A stretch of 64,000 bases of DNA from Asterias rubens. Taxonomy: Eukaryota > Echinodermata > Asteroidea > Forcipulatida > Asteriidae. Location of the stretch: contig NC_047082.1 of assembly GCF_902459465.1 (NCBI RefSeq), positions 1,054,001-1,118,000 on the forward strand. The letters run 5' to 3'. A program made the translations under genes and the position numbers. Of this stretch, positions 1 to 10,700 are shown in pieces. Each line of letters starts with the position of its first letter. Position 1 is the first letter of the stretch. The notes below the pieces were generated by a model. The model was not told the origin of the DNA, did not search any database, and was given only the letters and a program-made list of their open reading frames with translations.

Positions 1-74
1 AGTATATCAGTATAGAGAACAGACAAAGCATATGCTATAAATAAAAAGTGAAGTTATAACTGTGCTTACCAATC

Positions 75-305
75 AAGGCCCAATTTTATAAAGCTGTTGA
101 GCAGGAAATGCTGCTTAGCAAATTGTTTATGCTAAGCAAATAATGAGTGGGTTACCAGTTGCAACAATGTAAAACTAAATGGGAAGTCTGCTGATAGTAT
201 GTTTTTGCTAAGCAAGATTTGACTTCAAGGGTTGCTTAAGCAGAAAATATTGCTGAACAAGTTTCTGCTTAGCAGGAATGAGTTGGATTGAAGTCACAAA
301 TTGTA
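75..305. repeat. Interspersed foldback repeat, 'CCCAATTTCATAAAGCTG' family, copy 1
   Basis: The copy opens with GGCCCAATTTTATAAAGCTG. Short GCTTAGCA/TGCTAAGC motifs follow on both strands, with a GGGTTACCAGTTGCAACAATG-like centre. The same arrangement recurs near 2258, 16700, 45080, 48340, 50545, 51715, 55528 and 60770, which marks it as a high-copy dispersed element. No coding potential was seen. Confidence 0.75.
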
Positions 306-1261
306 CATGTGACATAGCAGTATGGTTGTTAACCACGTTAACCTTATTCGAGTAAGCACAAGTTTATTGTGTTACAGCAGCGCAGCTGTTATACATTTTT
401 TAAATGACCTGGGTGTTGTTTTTGACGCTGCATCTTTTGTTTGTTTTTCCAATTTTGAATATTCCATTGGCAAATTATTTTGTTATAAATACATTTTTCA
501 ATGTGAGATTGCAAATTTATCTTTTTAAGCGATTGTTACAACCATGAAAACACTGGCAGTAGCCTGCTCATTGTTGACTTAAAATGGTAGATTTAAAGAC
601 CACCATCAACAATGGATCTCTCAAACAGTGTATTCGTTTTGATTTGTTTAATTTCTGATGTTGTCCATTGTTATATCTGTAACCTTGAGAGAATTGTTTG
701 ACCAGCATGTTTGTAAAATACCCCCATTGTGTTGTTGAATCGATGTAGTTTAACTTTCGGGGAAATTACAGCATTTTGTTTTTTTTTCAATGGAAGATTT
801 CGTTCATGGCGGCCATTCCATCAAGCTTTACAATCAACCATGGAGTATTTCTTTTAGTAACGGATATTATAAAGCAAGGGACCCCCGCTAAATTACTGCT
901 GTGTGACAATCATTTTATCGTCATAATGTTACACAATCATTGTTTAAAAATAACAAAATGTCCACGATCCCCGAATTGTACTGTATTGTTTACATTTTAA
1001 TTAAAATAAATGTTCTTTTCTGTTAATTTTTGCTTATCATTTAAATTGTATTTGTTTTCATCTATGGTCAACATATAACGTACTACTCAACAGCATGTAA
1101 TTACTTTGTACTTAATCAAAAACCAAAAATATTTTAAAGAAAACAAAATTAAAGTTTGATTTCCAGATAATTTTTTAGTTTGGCTTGATTGTTGATTTTT
1201 TTGTTACCGTCAACTCCTGTGTGAGAAACTCTTGTACAATATGTTCAATGTAAAACAGGCC
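306..1261. other. Intergenic, no gene seen
   Basis: AT-rich sequence whose short ORFs (68 and 74 codons) show no recognisable family, no splice context and low-complexity composition. It lies beyond the 3' end of the minus-strand BAG2-like gene. No function is proposed. Confidence 0.5.
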
Positions 1262-1575
1262 TGCAATGTCATGGAGGCCATGGCCTCCGTTGCCCCTGGT
1301 CTTTGCCTTGGTGCCCCTTAATTAGGCCCAGTTCATACTTCCTGCGAAATGCGATACCATTTTCGAAGTCACAACCCTGTTCTCACAGGAGTTGAGCATA
1401 TTTCAATTGATACAAATTATTCTTTGAGAATTTGTGACGTCCAAATTCATACCGCATTCGCAGTAAGTATGAACCTTTCTTGGGTGTCCCACAGACTTTC
1501 TGTTTTTTGCAATTTAAGTGTCCTTTGCAAAATGAAAATGGCCTTTCCCTCTCAAAGATGAACTTCCATACCTGT
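1262..1575 (+). repeat. Nested repeats: foldback MITE inside a 'GGAGGCCATGGCCTCC' element
   Basis: The outer element starts with TGGAGGCCATGGCCTCCGTT and GCCTTGGTGCCCCTT and resumes after about 1477 with CCCACAGACTTTCTG, CAAAATGAAAATGGCC and CTCAAAGATGAA. An uninterrupted copy of the same order is at 51950-52105. Between the halves, about 1321-1477 is a second element whose ends are inverted copies of each other: GTTCATACTTCCTGCGAA, and TTCGCAGTAAGTATGAAC at the right. That second family recurs at 9415-9565 and 59510-59608. Confidence 0.75.
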
Positions 1576-2257
1576 GTATTTGTGAGTGAGCTTGTTTTTT
1601 AACCACACCTAACACATGCCAAGAATTTAAAGCAAATTTTCACTACAGTGTATTTGTATTCAGTGCACTAGACCAGATGTCTTGTCTATGGGAGACTTTT
1701 GAGACGCTGGCGGCAGCAGACATAAGGGTCTTTTTTTGCAGCCCTGAGCGTACGCGCACATGCTCGGAACAAATCGTCTGCTCAAAACTTTAAGGTCATT
1801 AGTGTAATTTATATGGACTTCCTAAAATGACCTTTGCATTTTGGAACTTGGAGTTGATCAAAAGTGGTAATCAATGTAATTGCTTGGCAAAAGGAATTAA
1901 TAATTTGCGAAGTAAAACATTTATTTGCTGATTTTCATTTATCAGTTTTTGAACTCACGTATGCATTTTTTATTGAAAGAACATTTTATCATTACGGTTA
2001 ACAAGTTTTAATTAATTTTCTTTATAAGCCAACGAGTTGTAGGTAGTACTGCTTATAAGCAATGGTAACAAGAAAAAAAAAGTTTGGGCGGAAAGTAGGA
2101 GAGACTTGGTTAAAAACTTTACAAGTTCATGTAGGCTAGCGAATACTCTTGCGAACTACTAAAAAAAAGTCGGGTCACTTTGGCTGTCAAGCCAATTAAA
2201 AAAGTTAATGGAAAACAGCAAACAGTAAATGGTCCAGTAGGCCTAATGCCTAGGCCC
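1576..2257. other. Intergenic, no gene seen
   Basis: AT-rich DNA with no ORF that matches a known family and no splice-flanked open segment. Part of it may be decayed repeat. Confidence 0.5.
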
Positions 2258-3045
2258 AACTTCATAAAGCTGCTTAAGCACAAAAATAACTTAAGCACAA
2301 CAAAATTATGCTTAACAAAGTAAGGTTACCGGCCAAAATACAATGTCACATGCACCATATCTGACTGATAATCCTGCTAATTTTTGCTGGCAGAGATGTG
2401 TCAAGCAATAATTTTAATTTTGTGTGGCCAAACAAGTATTGCACTGTTAAAATAAATACCTATAAAACATTCTATATGCTTAGCTTTTTTTATTTTTTTT
2501 ATTTAATATAAAGTAAATGGATAAGTGCAAAGTGAGAAGTACTGATAAATGTGTAATCTCACACAAAATACAAAATGAGGAAACCAAATACTAAAGATTT
2601 GCTTCCTAAAAGTGCTTTGCATGCTCTTCACAGAAAAATAAAACAAAGATATAATTTGCGGCAAAACCTATATATAATTTGCATTCATAGATTTTGCATA
2701 CTGGGATGTTTTTTTCTTTGCATTCTTAAAACTCGAGCTGCATCTGAATTAATGATTTTGGCAACGCCTTCTGCATTTCGACCTTGCCCACAAAAAAAGT
2801 ATCTTGACTGGTGTAGTAATGATCACGTGACTCCCTCAAAATGTTGCTACCAGAATAAGGTTACCAGCCAAACTAAGTATCACAAGTACATTGTACAATC
2901 TGTGACTGGTATCCTCATCCTGCTCATTTCTGCCGAGCAGAAAATTGTTAAGCAATATGAACTTGGGTCATATTGAATTCCATGGAGGCCACGGCCTCCG
3001 TTGCCCCTGGTCTTGGTGCTCCTGCAACAAAGTCCCATAGAAGTT
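2258..3045. repeat. Cluster of dispersed repeats, including a spurious 133-codon ORF
   Basis: GGCCCAACTTCATAAAGCTG at 2258 and TAAGGTTACCAGCCAAACTA near 2858 are two copies of the foldback family seen at 75-305. They are followed at about 2983 by a GGAGGCCACGGCCTCC copy. The 133-codon reading frame at 2575-2976 runs straight through these repeats and has no recognisable domain, so I read it as chance. Confidence 0.6.
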
Positions 3046-3216
3046 GTGATGGTTAGGGTGTGGGTTCAAATCCCATCATGACACTTGTAATGGCCCAGTA
3101 ATCAGTGATAAGAATGTTGCAGAAGAAAAATCCTTGAGTGACAGATTTGAATGCTATATAAGAAGTATAACTATTTTTAATTTAAAATAACGATAAGTCC
3201 AAGTGTGAGTTCTGAT

Positions 3217-4344
3217 TTACTCCAGATCCATCGAGTTAAAAACAGACATCTGTCTTTCAGTGTCCTCCCTCGCTTCCGATATAGCTCCGAGTTTTTTGCG
3301 TATCTCCTTCTGATCCTCGGCTGCACAACCCAGCAGCGCCCCCTGGAACCGATCGTCAACTGGCCCTTTGGCTTCTTCCATGCAGCTATTCAGATATCTC
3401 TGGATCGTGGTCGCCGCATCGGGGACCCCATTACTGATGCAGTCTCGGAGCTTTATCAGGAAAGTTCGGACAGTCTGTAGAGATTGCTCTTGCGGAATGC
3501 TCCGGACTATCTGCACTGAGATGTCGATTGTGAGAAGTCGTCCTATGAGGCGGTCCATGTATATTTCCAGTTCCTGTCTTTCATCTAGAGAAATGAAAAA
3601 AAAACAATAGGTCTATCAGAATTATTTAAATCATTACCTAGTCCACCCAATAGTTACCTCAAACCACTTTCTCAATAAAAGAAAGACTCTTCCCTTAGTC
3701 TTTTATAGTTGAAAACCATTTCACATAAAAATTATCAAAAACAGATAATACTTGACTTAGTTCTAAGTTCAGTTTTGTTCTTCCTCATCTCCTCTATGAA
3801 TATCCATTTTTAAAAACCTAGTTCTATGATTAGCAACAAGCAACTCCGGCAGTCCGACCTTAATAACTTGTCACAATCTTTGCAAAGGACAATTTTACAG
3901 TGTAAGTTATTTACCATCACTATGACGGCCTAGAGCTTCGCTCTGCATCAGTGTGTCTAGCGAACCCAATAACTGCGTCCGCTCCTCCACGGCATCCTTG
4001 ACTGTCTCTCGAAGTTTCTCAGTCCGGCTCTCCATCTCGTCCAAAGTCGTCAACAAGAAATCGTCCAGGGTTGAGACTTGGTTTTGGTTTGATGGCGATG
4101 GGGTGTCAACTAACCCCCTTGTGTCATAACAGTTGCCATATCCAGTTGCTGAAAGTCCGGGAATCGGGGAGCTGCGGGGAGGTTGGGACGCTGTGGTGCC
4201 GTCAACATCACCGGGCGACGGCGGCGACTCAGACCGGAGGACGTTGAGAAGAAAATCCCCGTCATCCCCTCCCTGTCTAACTCCGTGTGCTGACATACTT
4301 ACTGACTCCTTGGCCCGACAAATGAACACTGTTTTTATCCTCAA
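3217..4344 (-). CDS. BAG2: BAG2-like molecular chaperone regulator (two coding exons)
   Basis: Exon 1 is 4296 (or 4344)-3915 and exon 2 is 3584-3217. The junction AGTGATG|gtaaat ... ctctag|ATGAAAGAC keeps frame and gives HSD-DERQELEIYMDRL. From Met 4296 the protein is 249 aa; the upstream in-frame Met at 4344 adds 16. Exon 1 has a Ser/Pro-rich N-terminus (about residues 20-70), then a predicted coiled coil (LDDFLLTTLDEMESRTEKL). Exon 2 carries the conserved BAG2 core: RLIGRLLTIDISVQ, then GPVDDRFQGALLGCAAEDQK, which I recognise from vertebrate BAG2. BAG2 is known as an Hsp70 nucleotide-exchange co-chaperone that inhibits the CHIP ubiquitin ligase. Vertebrate BAG2 is about 210 aa, so the N-terminal extension here is longer. 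It is divergent with USP14. The start choice is uncertain because GTAAGT lies just before Met 4296. Confidence 0.9.
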
Positions 4345-4769
4345 GTTGGGCGGTTCTTCATTTGATTTTGCTCATTCTTGCTTTTGATTCACGAGGAGAC
4401 AATCCTACCTCCATGATGAGGAGACAGACAACAACAATTTCTCAACCATTCGGGGTTTTACCCTTTTTTTTTTAACAAACCGGCAATGTAGTCTGGCTCT
4501 TCAGTATGCGATTAATACACCTTGGGTAAGCAAACAAGACGTCTGGGAGTTTTTCCTAAAATACAACCTTTGCTACAGGGTTTTTATATGACGGATGTTA
4601 GTTTAAAGTATGCCGAATCTGAATACTTGGGTACGAGTTTGCTTTCGGTTGTTACACTGCAAAACGTGTGTTCTGTCTGCAGATTTAACCGGTGATTTAC
4701 GCTTTTGTAACTTTTTATAGTGAGTTTTCTGACTGATGTACGTGACCAGTGTGGAGTTGTGGATTAAGA
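4345..4769. promoter_or_regulatory. Probable bidirectional BAG2-USP14 promoter interval
   Basis: This is the whole interval between the outermost BAG2-like start codon (minus) and the USP14 start codon (plus). It contains both 5' untranslated regions and both core promoters unless unseen upstream exons exist. I saw no convincing TATA box at a fixed distance from either start. A T-rich run lies at about 4466-4475. Confidence 0.55.
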
Positions 4770-4785
4770 ATGTCTGAATATAAAG
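4770..4785 (+). CDS. USP14: USP14 coding exon 1 (16 coding nucleotides)
   Basis: ATGTCTGAATATAAAG followed by donor gtgaat encodes MSEYK plus the first base of a Val codon. The acceptor at 7607-7608 (accttcag|TGAACATAAAG) completes it to give MSEYKVNIKWGKEKY, matching the start of USP14 proteins. This short exon falls below ORF-finder limits. Its position 2.8 kb upstream is supported by exact phase. Confidence 0.85.
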
Positions 4786-7700
4786 GTGAATATTCGTTTA
4801 TAGAAGTTGTTAAGTGTTTTTTTAACGTTGTTCTTTCTTCCTTGAATTGACCTTGCATTTGTTGCAATGTTTTTTGTTGTGTTGACCATATGAAAATGAA
4901 ATGGCATTTTTATTGAGCATGTCGAGACCTAGTTGCGATAATCGTAACCCTCCATCCTCCCGACGGTCGGAGATTGGAGGGTTACGACACAAGACTGATA
5001 TTATCGGTGTAACTAGCAGTTTTGACCAGTTTTTGCCAGACTCGTGATCAGATTCGTCCTTTTTTTCCACTTTCCAAAATCATGACAGACATTCTAAACA
5101 CATGGAGTTGATCTTTATTGTATGACAACGTCATCTGGAACCCTTAAAACAACATCATGAAAATATTTGGCAGAAAAAACGACAAAAACTTACCAAAAGA
5201 CTGACCGAATATATCCATAATCCATAGCGGGACCAACTAGTGATTTTGAACGTTGCACTTGCTTGGCAACAACCAATCAGCGTGACCCAACCATCGATGT
5301 CGTATGCGTATCGGCCATTCCAGCTTGCAAACTCACCGCCTGTGTGTGTAAGCACCGATCCCCCGCACCGAGTGCGCAGCATGCAGGCATGTACATGTAC
5401 ATGTACATGTACTGTATGAACATCGTGCGTGCACAAACTATACAGCTCGCAAGTACCGTGTGCTGCTCCATACCCCCACATGGCCAAACACACCCTGACG
5501 TTGTGTGTGTGTGTGCAAGTGTACACAATACATGTACATGTACATGCCTGCATGCTGCGCACTCGGTGCGGGGGATCGGTGCTTACACACACAGGCGGTG
5601 AGTTTGCAAGCTGGAATGGCCGATACGCATACGACATCGATGGTTGGGTCACGCTGATTGGTTGTTGCCAAGCAAGTGCGACGTAGTTGGTCCCGCTATG
5701 GATTGTGGATATATTCGGTCAGTCTTTTGGTAAGTTTTTGTCGTTTTTTCTGCCAAATATTTTCATGATGTAGTTTTAAGGGTTCCAGATGACGTTGTCA
5801 TACAATAAAGATCAACTCCATGTGTTTAGAATGTCTGTCATGATTTTGGAAAGTGGAAAAAAAGGACGAATCTGATCACGAGTCTGGCAAAAACTGGTCA
5901 AAACTGCTAGTTACACCGATAATATCAGTCTTGTGTCGTAACCCTCCGGTCTCCGACCGTCGGGAGGATGGAGGGTTACGATTATCGCAACTAGTCGAGA
6001 CCATTCATTAATCATGTCGATAAAATGATAACTTTGTAAAAACTATGGAAAAGTTTCCGTATGGCGCCACCACTTTTTCATTCGATATAAAATAATGTAG
6101 GAACTTATTTGCCTGATTGATATATCCCTTTTTGTAAAAATGAGTGAAAAAGTGGTGGCGCCATACGGAAAGTTATCCAAAAACTATTTTGGATCCGTAC
6201 TATAAATATAACCCTCCATCTATCGCAGAGAGGGTTATTTAAGCAAACTGCAAAGGGCATAATAATTTAGCACAACATTAGGATTATCATTTACTTTTTG
6301 ATTTGGGATTTTGTTTTTAATCTCTTCAATCAACAAACAAACCTAACAAATTCATTAGAAGTATTGGAATAGTTTCCGTATGGTGCCACCACTTTTTCAT
6401 TCGAAATGAAATAATATAGTACTTTAATCTAGTAATTTTAATGAGATATCCCTTTTTGTAAAAATTAGTGAAATTAGTAAAAAAAAGTTATCCCAAGTAT
6501 TTGTCAAAGAGAAGGGAAATGTAAACTTTCCATATCCTGTCACCACTTTTTTACACAATTTTACAAAAACTTAGAAGGATATCTCATTTGTTTGAGTAAG
6601 TTAGAATTAGATAAAACAAATTGTTACAAACAAAAACAGCGGTGGCAGGATACAGAAACTTTCAAATGAAGTAAATTGCCATGCATTGTTTTTGATTCAT
6701 GATACCCTTCCAGAGCAAAATTTGTCAACTTCCAAAGCATTCAATGACATCTTTCTGAGAAAAATGGGTCTATAAAAAACCCAAATTGTCTTTAATTATC
6801 CCCAAAGCAATGTTATGTTAAATTTGCTTTGGGGATATTAAAGACAATTTGGTTTTACTTTTAACCCTTACAGTAACAGTTAGCAACAGCACTGTATACT
6901 TCAGTTACAGTACTTTCCCGAGCTCTGAGATAAACTTTTTACAGAACTTGGAAAAGCAGTGCAAAGCACTGAATTAATACAGTGCTTACACACTTCGGAA
7001 AGGGTAAAACAAAAATTAATCTTTATCCCTGATGCAAATAATTTTTGTGATTAATATGAATTGCTCAAATTGAGGAATTGTGATTTAGAAAGTAGATGAT
7101 ATTCTATTTCTAGTCACTGTAAAATCAGCAATTGGCTTGGGGGTTTTGAACCCTCAACCTTATATTATAGATGGATAGCACATAGCGTCATCGACCGCCA
7201 TATTTAATGATAAACAATAGAAAAGTGCACACCTGTAAGCGCTGCGCACAACTCTCAGCCAATGTTAGCCTTTCACGCGTGCACGTTTCATTAAAGACGC
7301 CGGTCAGTCATGTCATGTGAAATCCACCTCTTTTATTGCAAGACCTGCAGTCTATCAACTAGATCATGGTTACCATGAAGGCCGAGTCACACTGCAGCTA
7401 CATGTATAACAAAAAAAATAACGATCACGACGCAAACAGAACGCATTCTATTGGTTGAATGAGCGTGTGCGTATTCCACGTGGAGCAATTCAACCAATAG
7501 AATGCGTTCTCTTTGCGTTGTGATTGTTATCGTTTTCGTTATCACTGCAGTTTGACTCGGCCTTAAGGCTAACAGGTTCTTGTTCATATTTTCTTACTTA
7601 ACCTTCAGTGAACATAAAGTGGGGTAAGGAGAAGTACACTTCCATTGAGTGTAATGTGTCCGAGTCTCCAGATCTCTTCAAGGCTCAGATCTTTGCCTTG

Positions 7701-10700
7701 ACAGGAGTGCAGCCAGACAGACAGAAGGTCATGCTTAAAGGAGCAACCCTCAAAGAGGCATGGACAGGATTCAAGCTCAAAGACGTAAGTATCGCTCTCC
7801 TTGGCTGATGAAATAGGCGAGGTGGTTAACATTCACTTGGGTCGTACTATAAGTGTTTTTCTTCAGCTGCACCACTCATCTGGAACTCTCTACCACTTAA
7901 TCTTAGATCTTGTCTTTGTACAACTAAATTTGAATCAAACTTGTTTTCAAGGACTAACTTAGTTGTAAGGCTGTGACGGGTACCCGGGTACCCGACCAAT
8001 AATACGGGTACACGGTTTAAAATTTTCGGTCCGACTACCTGCAAAAAATGTGGCTGCCTGTTTTTTCAGGGGAAAAAATAAACTAATCAAAGTTATAGCT
8101 ATGATTGCTGCTTGATTTTATTGCCGATATAAAACAAATCACACACAAACACGATGTTTAAAATAAAAATTCTCCCGGCACACTGAGCAGAATACACTGT
8201 GCTGGTCAGCACAGATTTCCCCCAGGTTGCACTTCAGCAATGATGGCCCAATATCTAAACAAGAATCATTTTGTTGAACCGCTCCCCATTGGTGAGAATT
8301 TAGTGCCCACCACCAAAATTGGTCTAGCTACAACACTGATGCATACATGTACATCCATATTGACTATACATGGGATAACCCTGTTTCAGCCCTAGGAGTA
8401 GGTGGCAATGGCCTCTGGAAAAAAATAATTGTAGCCCACACCTTGAAGTGGCCTTCAGGCCTTGTGTGTCTGGCGACCTGCATAACACAAAAAAAACAAA
8501 AAAAACACAAACGAAAATATATAATTATTATTATTTTGTTTTCAGGGAGTCACATTCCTCATAATGGGATCAGCGGATGCTCTTCCTGAAGCACCAGTCC
8601 AGAAGACTCTGTTCATGGAAGACATGACGGATGAGCAACTAGCGAGCGCGGTATGTAAAGCTGTTTCCTAACGCTTAGAAAACCCCTGCCACTCAAAAAT
8701 CCCAACTATACATCATACTCATACGAATGCGATACAAATTTGTACGCCACAAACTCGCAACGAATAATTTGCATTAGTTACATGTATGTGTTCAAATTTT
8801 ATGCATATGTTGAGATACACCAAGTGAGAAGCCAAAGGTTTCTACTACCTTTAATGACTACATATGAAGGTACTATTCCTGTTTCAGCACCCTGAGCACC
8901 TTGGTGGATATAAAACTTTATAAACTTTGTTAGTAATATTATTATTATCACTATTGCAGTTTGAGATGGCGGCTGGACTGAAGAATCTTGGCAATTCGTG
9001 TTACCTCAACGCCACAGTCCAATGTCTGCATAGTGTACCAGAGCTCAGAGACGTGCTGAAAAAGTAAGACCAAAAACTTTCACTGGATAAACAGACTCTA
9101 AACGCTTAAAGAACAGTAACATACGATTAAGCAGATTACAAATAAGCAGCTTCAAGCAATTGAGTTTTCAACAGAGACTTAAAACAGAGTTAAGTACTAG
9201 CCTCGGGCGAATATGCACAGGAAGACTATTTCAAAGAAATGGAGCAATGTAAGAGAATAATCTTTGTCCGTCCAAAATGGAAGAAGCTCTTGTAGTTTTG
9301 GTAAGCAAAGTCTGTTTAGACTATCGTAGTAGGGGAATAGTGGTGAACAAGTTCAGATAGGTAAGCAGGAGATTGACATGTTTGAGTGTTGAAAATTAAC
9401 AAAAGTATTTTATAAAGCCCGTTTCATACTTCCTGCGAATGCTTCGTGCAAAGCGAAATTCTTTCCGTCATAAAGGGAAATGGAGGGAAATGGAGCGCGT
9501 ACCGCTTGTTGCGTCACCAAAATTCGCTTCGCATTTGCATTCGCAGGAAGTATGAACCAGGCTTAAAAGCTTTCCCGCAATGAGATTAAAGAAATTTTGA
9601 TTTTAACTTGATTCATTTTGATCTTTTCGATGAGCAAGGTTCGATGGTAAGATCAACCCAGGCATGGCAGCCATCCAGCCAGCTGAGTCCATAACGGCCG
9701 CTATGAGGAATCTATTTGATAACATGGACAAGGCAGCGGATGGAGTTCTCCCCATCTATCTTCTACAGCTCCTGCATATCGCCTTCCCTCAGTTTGCAGA
9801 GAAAGCGGAGAATGGCGCCCCACAACAACAGGTGTGTTACCAAACTTTCAGTTGCAACTTTTCAAACCTTTTATACAATTTTTAGATCAAGTTTTGGCCA
9901 TTACATGAATCCCTACTCGCTGTGAATGAAGTTGTATGTGAAACAAAAATTTACCTGTAGAAGTTTCAGCTTCATATGTTGTCAAATTTTTTAGAAAACA
10001 AAAGTGAAAATCACAGAGCAATGTTTTTAGGAGAGTCACTTAAATACGTTGTACATTGTAAAATAATGTTCGTCTCCTGAGACGAATATTATTCTTGTGA
10101 CATTGTTTTACTCATTTCTCAAAAACTACAGCACTTCAGCAAGTAATATTCAAAGGAAAGCTTTCTACCATCATTATGTTCAAACCATGTTTAAGTTAAA
10201 TATAAATCTGTGGACATGGTGTTTTGTGTCCTACAAAACGTACCCAAACCCTTTAATGGGGGTTGACTGTTAATTTGTTTCATTCTATTTGTGCTACTTC
10301 CTAGGATGCCAATGAATGTTGGGTGCAGTTGATGAGATTACTGCAGCAAAAACTAACCTTGGCGTCACCTTCAGGAGAAGTCCAAGCAGTGGAGGCTGCG
10401 TCAGCAACAACAAAAAAAAGCTTCATCGACCAGTACTTTGGGGTCACCTTCGAAAGCACGTATCCTTAATAAGAGTTGTTTTCTTTTTTTTTCTCTTTTT
10501 TTTTGTTTTGGGGGGGGGGGTATGCAAGTCCCCAGACACACAAGTCCTGAAGGCCACTTCAAGGTGTGGGCTACAATCAACTATTATTTTTTCCAGGGGC
10601 CGTTGCCACCTACTCCTTGGGCTAAACAGTCCATTCGGATGTAGGCTTGGGTATCATCCATCAGACATGTCGGAAGCCTGGCTGGTAGAGCAGAAAGCAC

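Noticed and set aside
2575-2976. 133-codon plus-strand ORF
   Set aside because: It overlaps two dispersed repeats and shows no domain, splice context or convincing composition.
5155-5686. Overlapping ORFs of 77-165 codons around the palindrome centre
   Set aside because: The plus and minus ORFs are mirror translations of the two arms (same peptide on both strands), so they reflect the palindrome.
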